From assembly GCA_021432635.1 (NCBI GenBank), contig MU270018.1, positions 937,579 through 1,001,578 of the forward strand: 64,000 nt of DNA, read 5' to 3'. This stretch comes from Thozetella sp. PMI_491 (lineage: Eukaryota > Ascomycota > Sordariomycetes > Chaetosphaeriales > Chaetosphaeriaceae). This document shows, in pieces, positions 22,937 to 35,084 of the stretch (position 1 is its first letter; every line of letters starts with the position of its first letter). Made by a program: the position numbers and the translations under genes. Below the pieces are notes generated by a model. It ran no database searches. It saw nothing but the letters and a program-made list of their open reading frames with translations, and was not told the DNA's origin.

Positions 22937-24081
22937 TCAGCCTGCTATGGGCATCAGCTGCCCCTGAGAGAAACGCTCGCGGTTCATGGCCAAGGGACGG
23001 CCGATGCGATGGGCCGCACCGTCGCCACCGTCATCACCGAACTTTGTCCGGAGCTTCTCCCAGCGTTCAGCCGGGTAGTCAAGAATCCCGCCGGAACAGC
23101 GAGGAAAGCCTAGGTCCGGTGGGAAGTATCTCCGCCTGCTGATGGCCCGCCGGCCCTTCTCCTCCGCCAGGAGACGAAATCGCTCGTCGATGACGCTGCG
23201 CAGCGACCAACTCAGCAGCTCAGTGGTGCTCTCGATCGACGGGTGACGGACGCGGATCTCGCGTATGAGTGATACCTTGCTGGCATACGCATGCCTCGAG
23301 CAGAGAAAATGAAGTATATCCCTAGGGTCGAGCTTCACCACTGTTTTGGCGATACGCTTGTTTTCTTCACCTGAGCCCCAGGCAATCTTGGAGACATCGG
23401 CAGAGGCGAAATCATGGCCCTAACGGGACAGCTAATCAGCAAGGGAGAGAGGCTTTCCTCATGGGCAGGTCAACTTACGAGTATGAGACGTACACGCTCG
23501 GCCGAAGGGCATATTTGCTCTTCAACGGCGGCCTGCACTGTGCGCCAGAGGTCATCCAGCTCGTAAAGCTCGGCAGTAGAGAGCCGGCGCAGGAAGCTGA
23601 ATCGCGCCTCCGGCGTAGCATGCCCTTCGGTATGGAAATAATTGCTGAAGCGCCACCATGTGTACAACGCTCGTCGCAGCCGGCCATTCTCATCCATGTC
23701 TAGGCTCCTAGACACGGTACCGGGCTGGTGGGAGAAGCGCAAGGCCGGGAAGATGGCTTCCCACTCCTTGATGGTGTGACAGAGTTGGATCAACCTTTTC
23801 AGCAGGCCAGGCCGGCACGACAGCTGGAGGGGTGACAGGATCAAAGGCCCCAGGTTATCATCAAAGATGCGGAAGAGCCCTTCAGCGGGTGAGAACTGGG
23901 TCTCAAGGATTGCGGGGAGAATGTATGCCCAATTGGAAGTAAAGAGCTTATGGAAGCGCTTGTTTGTACGAATGAAAGACAGAAGGCTTTCAAAGTCAAG
24001 CTCGGAGAGAATGTGGCACACAATCTCCGTGGGCATGCTGGGCAGAGACCCCCGGGGTACGTGGGCTATGAAAGAGGCCAT
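22937..24081 (-). CDS. F-box protein, substrate unknown
   Basis: Two exons, 24081-23479 and 23419-22937, joined by a 59-bp intron (GTAAGT..TTAG) and keeping frame (IRLIL then GHDFASADVSK), give 361 aa. Residues 12-50 (GSLPSMPTEIVCHILSELDF then ESLLSFIRTNKRFHKL) form a typical F-box, which binds Skp1 in SCF ubiquitin ligases. The rest is helical and Trp/Leu-rich with no WD40 or LRR pattern, as in the large set of ascomycete F-box proteins with unassigned targets. The last 60 residues are Arg/Gly-rich. The start at MASFIAHVPRG fits the usual distance to the F-box. Confidence 0.8.
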
Positions 24082-25374
24082 GTCTTTCCTTGACCAGATC
24101 CTTGCTAATGCTGACTACTGATGCCTTGCTACCAGCGGTGCAGTTCGATAAGCTGGAAGATCTGCGGCCTCGGTCAATCGAATGTTAATGGAACGTACAA
24201 GAAGGGAAGAAGACTTACTAGAATCGATTTCAAGTTTTGTCTAGTTTCTGCCACCCTAAACAGAGGGCAATGGTGCATTGACGGGGATAGACGTCGATGG
24301 TGGAGGCTGGATGCCAGTGGATACTTCGACAGACGTCGAAGTGGTGAAAGGACAATGTTTGGTCCTTCAGAATGGTTATACCCTGAAAAGCAGGATACAA
24401 TTGAGCTGCATGCTTCGGTTAGATGAGTGCTGCCCGCTTGTCTTCCTGGTTTTCGCTGGGATCAAAACACGCACCAGCCCCTCTTGAAAGATGGGTTCCT
24501 CGTTCTCCGCGTTGTGAGAACTAGCCTCCTCGCCGGGCAATGAGCTGGTAGGACCTTCCGTCACTCCCAGCTCAACACACCTCGGTGACCGAGGCGCCTA
24601 GGCCTTGGGCCTAAAGCACGTCCACCCCAGCGTTGGGGCTATAGAAAGAAGCCGAGGTGCTGCGCGGCGCCATCTCGCAAGAGGTGCTGCCGTTATCACT
24701 GCTATTCGCCATGGCCGGGGCCAGTGTCGCGTGCTGTTTAGCCATCTTGGTTATGTTGGGTGAGTCAAGTAAGAATGAGGAGGGAAACAGAGATGACGCG
24801 ACGAAGATCAGTCACAGCCTTGCAGGGGGCTGAAGCCTGGCGCCAGCCCGCAATGGATCAATTTTGATACCCTCGCAGTCATTGGCTCGCTTGTAAGGCC
24901 GAGCCAAGGGGTGGTGGGACCACCCGTTCGGCTACCATTCAGATTCTAATCCTGCTCTGACATACCTAATCGCAATGCATCCTTCATCCTCTCCCTCGCA
25001 GTCATCTAAAACTATCACATAAAGGATGCTACGACCAACACGGCGCCAGATGAACCGTGCAGCTTGAGATTGACTTGACAGACGGAGCAGATGGTTCTGC
25101 CTGATAGCTAGGTAGCGCTGTAAATTAAAATTAAAAATTACAATTCCTAGGCGGCTCATGATGCCGTAGAAGCAGCGTTTCCCCATTCGTTGGAACCGTC
25201 GACCGGCTTCTGCCAAAAGCGAGTACAGCCCGCATGATACGAAAGGGGCCAGGCGATGGCGAGAGCACAGGAGGAAGATGACTTTTGAGTACCTTTGTGC
25301 TAGCTCTAAACGCCGATTCCATTCAACTAACGCCGTGTAAAGCGGACCAAGGGTATGTAGACATGGATTCCAGA
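24082..25374. other. intergenic, one doubtful microORF
   Basis: About 1.3 kb between the F-box gene start and the BRX1 3' end. Frames at 24376-24564 and 24932-25378 lack recognisable features. AT-rich sequence lies at 25120-25145. Apart from the 44-codon minus frame listed separately, I see nothing. Confidence 0.4.
24611..24745 (-). CDS. possible 44-aa microprotein
   Basis: A minus-strand frame begins MAKQHATLAPAMANSS, is Ser/Ala/Asn-rich, and ends SPNAGVDVL. It has a plausible start and protein-like, non-repetitive composition, but there is no homology I can name and the length is within chance. A small AGGCC/GGCCT hairpin follows the stop. Treat it as a candidate only. Confidence 0.2.
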   Translation of the reverse strand: MAKQHATLAPAMANSSDNGSTSCEMAPRSTSASFYSPNAGVDVL

Positions 25375-26450
25375 TCAAAATATGCCATCAAGACCGCCGC
25401 CGGCCCTCTTCTTGCCTGTCCCCGTCTTGATGCCCAGATCTCTCCTCTTGGCCTCCCTCTCGAGCTGCTGCTCCGCCCTAGCATTATGCCTGCCTGCCTT
25501 TGACCGCCGTAGCTCGGAGCGAACCTGGTTTGGCGATATGAACCGCTTGTTCTCGTAGATGAGAGGGCCACCAAATGATCCCTCCTGGATGATGATAGGC
25601 GTCAGTACGAACCGGGGCCCAATCTCAATGAGCTTGATCTCGGTGTTCTTAGTCGGCGCCCCGCTCTTCGCCTTCGCTGGACGGCTGCTCTCTTCGCCGT
25701 CCTCCTCGCCACCCTTAGTCTCTGTCTTCTCAACCTCGCTGATCTCGTAGTTGCGCACCCAGATCTTGCCATCCGCAACACTAAAGCCCATGACGTGGTC
25801 GATGAAGGGTTTCGACTTGCGCGCCCCTTGCGGCACGCCAAAGACATGCAGGAACAGCTCCTTGATGACGCGCAGGTATGGTTCCTGGTCGAAGGCAAGG
25901 TCAAAAGACAAAACCGGCCGCGATCCCTTCAAACAATTGCCCGTGAAATGGAGCTCGTCGATGGTGTGCACTACGGGTAAGGTCAGTACGGGAGCGCCGC
26001 CTCATGGCCAAGGGAGGTTCGTAGTTCTCACGATTTTGAAGATGAAACTTGACGGTCGGGCCATTGGGGACTTTCGATAGCCACATATACAAATCTTTCC
26101 CCTTCCGCGCCTCGAAGAACAAGACGTTGTTGCAATTGTAAAGCTCGGCAAGCTCATTCAGCTGGTAGAGCTTCGACTTCGAATCGAACTTGACGTCCTT
26201 TCGACCGTGTGGTAGCATCGCCGTGAGATCATTCTGAAGATGCCTATGGCTATATTGGAGGAATGCAGTTAGCAATTGGAAGCACTTGGGGCCGTAGACC
26301 ATTGACATTCGCATACCGGTAGGTGACACCTCTTGAAGAGAGGATCAAGACCCTCTGCTTGTTCTTGCGCAAGCCATTTGTCTTCTCATCAGTCTCCCCC
26401 GCGGCCTTTTCACCCGCCTTCTTGGAAAGCGACTTGTATACAGCTGCCAT
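25375..26450 (-). CDS. BRX1: ribosome biogenesis protein BRX1
   Basis: Nucleolar Brix-domain protein needed for early 60S subunit assembly (with Ebp2 in yeast). Three exons, 26450-26317, 26249-26032 and 25970-25375, give 315 aa. Introns are 67 and 61 bp with clean joins (GVTYR-HRHLQND and FHLQN-LHTIDEL). The Brix domain covers most of residues 30-255: KQRVLILSSRGVTYR, MLPHGRKDVKFDSK, NNVLFFEARKGKDLYMWLS, GPTVKFHLQN and LHTIDELHFTGNCLKGSRP are all characteristic. The C-terminus is Arg/Lys-rich, as in nucleolar assembly factors. The N-terminus (MAAVYKSLSKKAG) is short and basic. Identification is secure; the family is usually about 290-320 aa. Confidence 0.95.
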
Positions 26451-27217
26451 TTTTGGGGTGACGAGGGCAGCCGCTGCAGGTTGATCGTCTTTCGAGGTGT
26501 AGTGCGGGTGGAATTAGAGGCGCGAGGAGGCAGAAGGCAGTTTCTGAAAAGTTTTAGTGGGGCAACACTGATAAGAGACCTTATCGAACTCGAGGGGCTG
26601 GCTGGCAGCACAACTTGGAGAAGCCCACTTTGTCTCCCATAGTGTGTCTCTGAAAAGGGAATCTTAGTCGCCCCAAGAACACCTACCCCTGGTACCTGGT
26701 AGGCTGTACCGCCTCTGGCTCAGGACCTAAGGTGTGTATCAGATGCCCGTTCTGGCACCAAAGGCAGCCGAGATGCGATAAAAAGCGATTACCGGCCTGG
26801 GCATCCATGGCATTTCCCGAGCTTCCTAGAGCAAAGCTGCGCGCGGGTAACGACAAGGGATTCTTACAGAATCGGTCGGTCGGTCACACGACCTCATGCC
26901 CACAGCAGAATAGAAAAGTTCATTCACATTAGCTACCTCAACGCTCATGCCGTTAGCGATCGTAGGAAGACATGAGAGTCCCAGACTGCATCGCGGCGAG
27001 GCAAAAGCAAGACATGATAAACGGGAAAGCTAGAATTGTCCCCCCCCCATCCCATTGGTAGCGACAAAATCATCAAGAACGGTCCGGGAAGAGAGACCAG
27101 CAAGATCCATATCCTCTGATGCTCACGGAATTCCCCCCTCCTCAGCCCTGACACATGCGACGCCTTGTATTTCATACCTTTCCCTATGACCAGAATCGAG
27201 GCCCCGGTGAGAACTCT
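26451..27217. other. intergenic between BRX1 and the Rab gene
   Basis: This contains the BRX1 promoter and the Rab 3' flank. No frame with recognisable features was found, and a C-run at 27039-27048 is the only simple sequence. Confidence 0.4.
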
Positions 27218-28213
<996 letters not shown>

Positions 28214-29396
28214 AGTTGCGGTCGTTGCAGTTTCAAGTCGAGGTCGAGTCGCGAAGTCGGGTCGAGTTTGGCATGCAAGCTTGGTTGGTGTGTCCAGAAG
28301 ACAAGGAGAAGGCGGTGCGGCGCCTTGGTGCGGGTCCCTTTAGTCCTTTAGTGGAATGCCAGCTAATAAGAGGCGACTGTTGCGACGACAAGGCAGCGAT
28401 TGCTGGGGCCTAGCGCCTGCAAATCGTTTCTCGACAGGCAGCTACAGAACAAAGGATGGAAAGGGAATAGGATGTTTCTGGCAGCCCGAGATCGTGAAAG
28501 CTGGAAATGACAGTCAGAGTGTTGCAGAGCGCCTTCGCAGCCGGATGTCCCGTGTTTCTCTGGCTTCAGGTTCCAATTCTCGGATAGATCCAGAGCCGGG
28601 GGTCCATCAGAGCGCACCGACAAAACCTCGGTCGGCGCAGGGGGCGGGATGGAAAGGGGGGGTCACTCGACCCTCTCCGCCCAAATTCTAGTGTTTCAAC
28701 AACGTCACGTGTTTACATGGTCATAGCTCCTTCCGCACGGTAGTGCCACCCTTTTTTGGGTGCTGTCGGCCCACGATGGCAGGTATATTAGCAACGAGAA
28801 ACAGGTCCCGTGGTGGGGTCTAACAAACACGCTACCTCTCACCAACGTTTATGTAAATAAATGCCTAACTAAGGCAGGTACATACGTACCTTGGCCGGCC
28901 TCAACAGCTTGCGGCAAGTCTGGACGCAGCCATTTTGTCCTTAGTACCTGCCGTGGCTCGGCCAAGAGGAGCAACTCTTTTTTTGCCTTCGTCTAGATCT
29001 CATAAGGTAGATCATCCTCATTTGGTATCACCTGAATCACTAACTTGCCATTAGGAACCTGAAATCACTTCAGCTGCGTAGACCCGCAGCTTCGAGAGCA
29101 ACCCCCACGCCCCAGCAGAGGCATTCAGGTTGGCCGCAGCCAGCTTCCGCAACCACCACCCAAGTTTATTTCCTTACCTAAACGAGTATTTTTCTCGCAA
29201 TTCGCAGCAGCCTCTCAGCCTGCCCGGGTTCGGAATTCAACCTGCCCACGACTACGGACGGCGCGTATTGGCGGAACCAGAGATCCTCAGTATACTTTGC
29301 CCTCCCACAGACCTCACCCATGGTACATGACAGGCTCTTGAATCTAGTTTTGTCGGGTTGTCGGGTGACGTAGCGCACACCCTCACTGCTTCTAAT
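28214..29396. other. divergent promoter region, Rab11 / chromodomain gene
   Basis: This 1.2-kb stretch separates the starts of two divergent genes, so both promoters lie here. No coding frame or RNA gene is evident. The middle (about 28680-29060) is AT-richer and the left part is purine-rich on the plus strand. Confidence 0.5.
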
Positions 29397-32300
29397 ATGG
29401 CTTTGCAGCAAGGCCGGAGAGCGTCTGGGGACCTGACTCCCGGATCGGTTCTCTCTGATGATGAAGACAATATTTCGCTGGCATCAACTGTTGAGGAACA
29501 ACACGATGATGATCAAGAGTTCGAGGTTGAATGTATCATTTGTGAGGATATTGCAGGCGAAGATGAACCTGGCCCGAACTTGTATCTGGTCAAATGGACC
29601 GGCTTTCCCATGCATGATTGCACGTGGGAACCAGAGGAGAACATTGGTCCCGATCTGATGACAATTTGGGAGGAAGACAAGCGCAATATGCCGGAGGGTC
29701 AGGAGCAACGCAATCGCCAAGCTTTCGAAGATGCTTACCAAGAGATGTTGCGGCAGAAGGAGGAACGCCGTCGCAAGAGAGACCAGCTGCGAGAGAAGAG
29801 AGGCTCAGCTCAGGCGCCTTCAGGCTTTACGGAACTGGCTGAACATATCCAAGACGAGCCTGTTTCAAAAGACGATAGCCCCCCAGAAGAACACCCTATG
29901 ATCCGTGGTATAGTCCACCCGGTCCCCAAACAACAGGCATCCAAAGAGACTAGAAAGCCAACTTCCGAGAGTAGCGGAGATGCCGGCAAGCTCCGACGGA
30001 TAGGTGCAGATACCGCCACGTCACAGACGAAGGCGTTTCCCGCACCGAACGTAACAGCGAGCTCTATATCCTCTCTAGAGCGTCAAGAGACAGCACTCTC
30101 TGCATCTTCCGTCGGAGCTCCGGGCACATTACGTCCTACGTTGTCGAGCGGCTACTTGAGCAAAGCCCGTGTCACATCTTCCACGGGGTATCAAGGCACA
30201 GCGAGAAGGCAACCAGTTGAGAAGAACACCAATCGTGGCCAGGCCAAAGCCCCGCCTGCAAACACTCACCCACGTGCTCTCAAGACAGGGCTCACGGCGA
30301 AACGGTCAACCCGAGGGGGCAGTAACATTTTTGGTGCCGGAAAAATGAGAAAGATGCGAACAAATCTGGACGAAGCCATGTCGGATGCGACGAAGAAACC
30401 CAAACTCTTCAAACAGGCTCGTCACATGAGACTAGCAGAGAAAAAGTCAAGAGACAAGGAAGACCGCGCCCCTCCCCCTTCCCTTGCGCACCTATATGAT
30501 ATCACTAAAGGGCCGCCTGGGAAGAGACTTTCTACGGATGGGGCCTCGGGGCAAAACGTACCAGCTGCAGCAGCATTAGACCTCTCCCATCAGACCGGAC
30601 CTGCTCGGCAGGGTACTGGGAGCTCGGTGGCGTCCGGGAACGTAGCCCTGGACTTCTCAACTTCCGACATAGCCCCCCGGCCATCTCAGGCAGGAAACCA
30701 AGTGAAGAGGCGCAAGTCGGTTCGTTTCCTAGACGACGACGATGAAATGGCCAGTGAACCTGAGGACGTCGCCATGGATCTAGATAACCCGAGTCCTACC
30801 ACCATAGTGCCGCCCAATCACACTGGACCACTTGGAAACTTCCAAAGCCAGGCCGGCATGCCTCCCACCGCACCAACCAAAAAGCACTCCCTCGATTCGT
30901 ATCGAGCTAAGCGACAGTTGACGCAGAGACTACGCAAGAAATTGAGACTAGGAAATGCAGAGCCCATCGACGTTATCTTTGATGGCTTGCCACGGGGAAC
31001 ACAACAGCCCTGGCTTGCCGCCTTCGCGAGCCAGTCTGTTCTCGAGATCGACCACACTTGCTCTGCCTTATCAAAAGGGCAGATACAAATGCTTATTCAG
31101 GTATGCCTCTGCTCAGGTGCTGTCATGTCCGAGCATCAGCAAGCAGTCCTGGATGTGAGTGCAGAGAATCTGCGCACTCGTCTCCTCGCATTGTTCTACT
31201 GTCGTCCAGAGTTCAGTATGATCATATTGCCAGTGAAGTGCGTTGAGTGGGCAGACTTTATTGATCAGGAGTCATCAAGTCTGGGAGACACTGTACTTTA
31301 CTACAAGATCTACAGCTCAACATCGGAAATTGGCCCAATGCTGCGGCCAAGAAGCCCTGTCGCGGCAGACGACAACAGTGCACTTGATTCGGCAAACAGG
31401 GATCCGTCCAAAATTAGAGACACAGTTATACAGACGTTCTTTTCCTTCAGCTATACAGCTCTTCTGCCGGCGAGCCTGAAGCCAACATCGCACAACTTCT
31501 TCCTCGCATTTCCTCAGTCGCAAGAACTGACTCTCGCCACCTTTTATCGATGGCTTCGGGCGAATAATCCGTCTTGCCGTATCTTCCAGGCGGTCCACCC
31601 AGGGGCGTGGGCCGCGTTCAAAGCCGCCGTGAATAAGGAGCCTGGAATTGTCATCGTGCATGAGCTCTTGATATGGACGATTCATAGATTCCCCGGCCTC
31701 GACCGAAAACTCTGCAACGGGCAGGACACCTTCTGGTGCTTCTCGGAGCCCGTCCAACCGCTCCCCGTGTTCCCTTCAGTCTCTACCTCGGGGCAGTGTG
31801 CATTACCGGGCCGGCCAGAACTAACTCGCCTCTTCCCCCACGGCGCGGCTTTCCTGCTTACCCCGAGCTTCTTAGTGTCTGAGCCAGTTCGCGCCTACGA
31901 TTTCCTAAAATGGTGGCTGGAGAACTGGTCGAAGAAGAATGATTACAGACTCGTCGCGGCCTACAACTTTCACCGGTTTCTAGGTGAACTGGCGTATGAA
32001 AAATATCAAGCCCGAGAGGCTCTCCTGGAAAGTGCGGCGAAGACCGGAGACAGCCAGTCCCGAGCAGAGTCTTTGGGGTTAAGCAACGTGGACTGCGAGA
32101 TGAGGTACATAGCAGCGACCCTCGCAACCGAGATACATTGCATTAACCATACGAAAACCACGCCGTATGGGAAGAACGAAGGCTTTGGCTCACTGACTTA
32201 TGCAGACACCTCCATCGATCCCAGCGACGAGCAGAGCTTAGTGAACTGGTTCGGGTGGTGGTCCACTTTGCGGATGGACCAGTATCGAAAGTTCTGCGTT

Positions 32301-33587
32301 GTTGGCTCTAGCCCAAGTATCGGCACCGCCGTTCTGAAACGCAGTGAGCGGCGCATACGGATACCCAAATACACCCTCACCACCATCAATGACCCAGATG
32401 CGCTCATGGAGGTGGTTCAGCGAAGGGACTTGCCTCCGCCATCGCAGTCTGGGCAGAGTAGCACTGGCATTGTGCCTGTACATTCTGACCAAGCTTTCAA
32501 GAGCCAACGTATCCAGTCTGACTCGTTTGTCTCTCTAAAGAACGTCTTGGGCGAGATCAGAGCCGCCGCGGTGGGAAGGCACCAATGGACGCTCTATGCA
32601 TTCCCCGTCTCTTATGCCAACTTTGACATGATGGACCACTTCAGAGAGAACGCTATATCGGGGTGCAAGAGGATTTCGGAATGGTTCGACTTCTCGTGGT
32701 CGTTTGTCAATCCATCGTATCAAGGTCATAAGGGATTCAACACATACATCGGATTCTTCTACACCATAGCTGAGGACTGGGACAAAAACACGGTTCCCAA
32801 AATCCGTCCTAGATCGCGCCACCCGTGGCTCGCGATCTATCGCCCCGTCAACTTTCATTTCAAGCCATATACAAAGCTTGAGCTGATCATTTGGGACGTT
32901 TCTGCGTCGCACAAATTTCCACACGACAAAATTCCAAGCGAGCAAGAACTCATTGACATGCAGCGCCGAGCGATTGAGCACGTTCGGCTGTACGGTGCAG
33001 ACAAGAATCCTCACACGACCTTCGAGCGAGTATGGCTTGGGGGGTTCGACCCTCCGCCATGCAGCTCTCCCTACCCGATAGACATCACGCTGGAATTCTT
33101 GGACTTGTTGCTCAAGGATATCAGCACTGTACTCCCGGCAAATGATGAAAGGATGCGTGAGAAAGGGTTCAGATTAGTGGCGGCCAATGCTCCCCAGTCG
33201 CTTCCAGCTCAACTTGCGGCCACCCGGGTAGCGGATCTCGACCAGCCCATGGACCTCGACTCTAGTGACGAAGAGGATGCACTTGAGGACGAAGATGCGC
33301 GCATCATCTTTCATCCACCACGTGGCAGGAAGCTTGGTCCTGGCCAGCGTAGTCGGTGCACCAATGCCCTCTTTGAGGCGCAGGAGGCTGCTCGTAAACG
33401 GGATCCCGCGGCGACATACATGAAGTATGCATACCCGCCTACGGAGGAATGGTACAAGAACAACAGGGCTGAGGGTCGTTCATATGAGCATGTCTTCGTC
33501 AGCTCCTGGTCTTCCTTGTTTGACCTTTTCAAGATTGGTCAAGGTGGAGAGAGCAGCGGTGGCCGCCGGCCGTCCGCAGCCGAGTAG
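29397..33587 (+). CDS. large chromodomain protein
   Basis: A single exon encodes 1396 aa. The first real ATG is at 29397; the frame extends 13 codons upstream without an ATG. A chromodomain lies at about 41-95: EFEVECII, then LYLVKWTGFPMHDCTWEPEENI. The methyl-lysine cage positions are aromatic (F42, W67, F70), so H3K9 or H3K27 methyl binding is plausible. A Lys/Arg/Glu-rich helix follows (100-135), then about 400 disordered residues with basic patches and an acidic DDDDEM stretch. From about 490 to 1330 the sequence looks folded, with many Trp/Phe (for example LKWWLENWSKKNDYR, VNWFGWWSTLRMDQYR, SEWFDFSWSFVNPSY). I do not recognise that region, and it has no helicase, SET or ATPase motif. The protein is too long for HP1. 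A heterochromatin or Polycomb reader/scaffold role is inference. Confidence 0.8.
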   Translation: MALQQGRRASGDLTPGSVLSDDEDNISLASTVEEQHDDDQEFEVECIICEDIAGEDEPGPNLYLVKWTGFPMHDCTWEPEENIGPDLMTIWEEDKRNMPEGQEQRNRQAFEDAYQEMLRQKEERRRKRDQLREKRGSAQAPSGFTELAEHIQDEPVSKDDSPPEEHPMIRGIVHPVPKQQASKETRKPTSESSGDAGKLRRIGADTATSQTKAFPAPNVTASSISSLERQETALSASSVGAPGTLRPTLSSGYLSKARVTSSTGYQGTARRQPVEKNTNRGQAKAPPANTHPRALKTGLTAKRSTRGGSNIFGAGKMRKMRTNLDEAMSDATKKPKLFKQARHMRLAEKKSRDKEDRAPPPSLAHLYDITKGPPGKRLSTDGASGQNVPAAAALDLSHQTGPARQGTGSSVASGNVALDFSTSDIAPRPSQAGNQVKRRKSVRFLDDDDEMASEPEDVAMDLDNPSPTTIVPPNHTGPLGNFQSQAGMPPTAPTKKHSLDSYRAKRQLTQRLRKKLRLGNAEPIDVIFDGLPRGTQQPWLAAFASQSVLEIDHTCSALSKGQIQMLIQVCLCSGAVMSEHQQAVLDVSAENLRTRLLALFYCRPEFSMIILPVKCVEWADFIDQESSSLGDTVLYYKIYSSTSEIGPMLRPRSPVAADDNSALDSANRDPSKIRDTVIQTFFSFSYTALLPASLKPTSHNFFLAFPQSQELTLATFYRWLRANNPSCRIFQAVHPGAWAAFKAAVNKEPGIVIVHELLIWTIHRFPGLDRKLCNGQDTFWCFSEPVQPLPVFPSVSTSGQCALPGRPELTRLFPHGAAFLLTPSFLVSEPVRAYDFLKWWLENWSKKNDYRLVAAYNFHRFLGELAYEKYQAREALLESAAKTGDSQSRAESLGLSNVDCEMRYIAATLATEIHCINHTKTTPYGKNEGFGSLTYADTSIDPSDEQSLVNWFGWWSTLRMDQYRKFCVVGSSPSIGTAVLKRSERRIRIPKYTLTTINDPDALMEVVQRRDLPPPSQSGQSSTGIVPVHSDQAFKSQRIQSDSFVSLKNVLGEIRAAAVGRHQWTLYAFPVSYANFDMMDHFRENAISGCKRISEWFDFSWSFVNPSYQGHKGFNTYIGFFYTIAEDWDKNTVPKIRPRSRHPWLAIYRPVNFHFKPYTKLELIIWDVSASHKFPHDKIPSEQELIDMQRRAIEHVRLYGADKNPHTTFERVWLGGFDPPPCSSPYPIDITLEFLDLLLKDISTVLPANDERMREKGFRLVAANAPQSLPAQLAATRVADLDQPMDLDSSDEEDALEDEDARIIFHPPRGRKLGPGQRSRCTNALFEAQEAARKRDPAATYMKYAYPPTEEWYKNNRAEGRSYEHVFVSSWSSLFDLFKIGQGGESSGGRRPSAAE

Positions 33588-33932
33588 AGATTGGCCTCGG
33601 CAGCAAGGGCAAACCGAGAGGCCAATGTCCGAAACAGCAAGGCGAGATGACCTTTTCGAGAGATGTAAAAGAGGCTTTGATAGACGACCCACGTTTTAGG
33701 TAGTTGTGTAGGTAGCACTAGATTCTCCACGTAAGCCGAGCCACCTGGCTTAGGGGTTGGTGTTTATTGCTAGTGTTTGTTTATTCCCCTGCCAAGAGCA
33801 AGGGGCTGGATCTCTAGACAAACCCTAGAGATAGACGACCGGCAGCAAAGATTACTTCCCAGATATGAGCTATTTTTAATTTACCTCCTTTACGCTTTTC
33901 CACCTACCCCCCTAGCCGATTGTGTCTGCAAT
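33588..33932. other. intergenic between convergent genes
   Basis: This short stretch holds the 3' flanks of the chromodomain gene and the DJ-1/PfpI gene. I see nothing else in it. Confidence 0.4.
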
Positions 33933-35084
33933 TCACAGCTGGTTCTGGGTAGAAACGTTGAAACGAGCCGCGAAGGGATCGTAACTCGAGTTGGTGATGG
34001 GTTCATACTCTTGAAGGCCAGAGTATTTGTACGTATCTGCTGTTCCCGTTGGGTATACGGTCTCGATAAATCGGTACGTTAGATCCAATCCCGCCGTGAC
34101 CTTGTGTGGGCTTGGTTAGCTGGCTTGCTTTCTTTCATTTTCTTTTCTTCTGGCTCTCGAACCCCCGAGATTCATGGTATGTGAGGGCGAGTGCTTACCC
34201 CTGAAGAGGGCCAGATATTTCCATCCACAACCCCTGTCCATGGTTGAGTGTTAGCGATTTCGTAGAACGGATAGTTATGTAGCTGCCCGGAGCATGTCTC
34301 AAGAGTGGGAGCTCAAGTTCTCTTAATCAAGTTCTCTTAATGTTCAGCGAAAATAGAAATAGAGAACAGGGGAAGACGAACATCGAGCCGGTGCCACCCA
34401 TTTCACATCCGGGCCCATGGCCGTTATGGTTGCCCACGCGGCCTTGTTGGTGGTGACTCGCTTTCCGTCTAGCACACCGGCGCGCGCGGCGACTCCGGCG
34501 CCTGTACAGATGGATATCAGATACTGGAGGGTCGGATACGTCCTCTTGATGAAGTCGACCTGGGGCTGCAGGTCCGGGTTACGAGCCCCTGGACCGCCCG
34601 GAACGATCAACACATCCAGAGGCGGCGCGTTGTCGAAGGTGTGGGTGGGAGGTAGAGTGGGCCAGAATGATGAGTTGAGGGGGTTCATAGCAGCCGAGAA
34701 AGGCTCGGTGGTCACAGGGTCCATAGTGGCGGCGAGCAGGGACAAGTTGAGCTGGTACGCACGGGCGTGTAGCTGTAGCACATCGAGGGGCCCGAAGATG
34801 TCCACCATATCGAAGCCTTGGAACAGGACCATCCCGTAAGACAAGGGCACAGAGGTGATATTGGCGCCTGAAGGCCGGTGTAAGCGAGTGTGAACCATTG
34901 GCTACCCCTCTCCCATCCCTGCCCCTCGTCCGGGGGTCATTGGAGACAGGTTAAGTTTCTACAGCTTACCATCTTCCTGCCTCTTGAGCCTCATACCCGG
35001 GGATGCGGAGGCCAGAGAGGCAAATAAACCGAGGAGGCAGAGGCTCCAGGTGAGTCCGGACCGTGGGGAGGAAGGCGACAGCAT
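33933..35084 (-). CDS. secreted DJ-1/PfpI-family protein
   Basis: Four exons, 35084-34970, 34867-34382, 34233-34199 and 34100-33933, give 267 aa; exon 3 is only 35 nt. The N-terminus (MLSPSSPRSGLTWSLCLLGLFASLASA) is a likely signal peptide, then a DJ-1/PfpI class I glutamine amidotransferase-like fold begins at about residue 46 (YGMVLFQGFDMVDIFGPLDVL). Key features are VPGGPGAR (about 127-134), the nucleophile-elbow Cys at about 159 in ISICTGAG, the GKRVTTNKAAW block, and ARWVVDGNIWPSSGVTAGLDL made by joining exons 2-4. The order resembles ThiJ/PfpI proteins related to isocyanide hydratase and AraC-type regulators' domain. Catalytic activity is not predictable. Several Asn-X-Ser/Thr sites agree with secretion. 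A TATA-like sequence lies about 105 bp upstream. Confidence 0.85.

Noticed and set aside
24932-25378. 148-codon minus frame downstream of BRX1
   Set aside because: It overlaps the BRX1 3' end in another phase and has no recognisable features.
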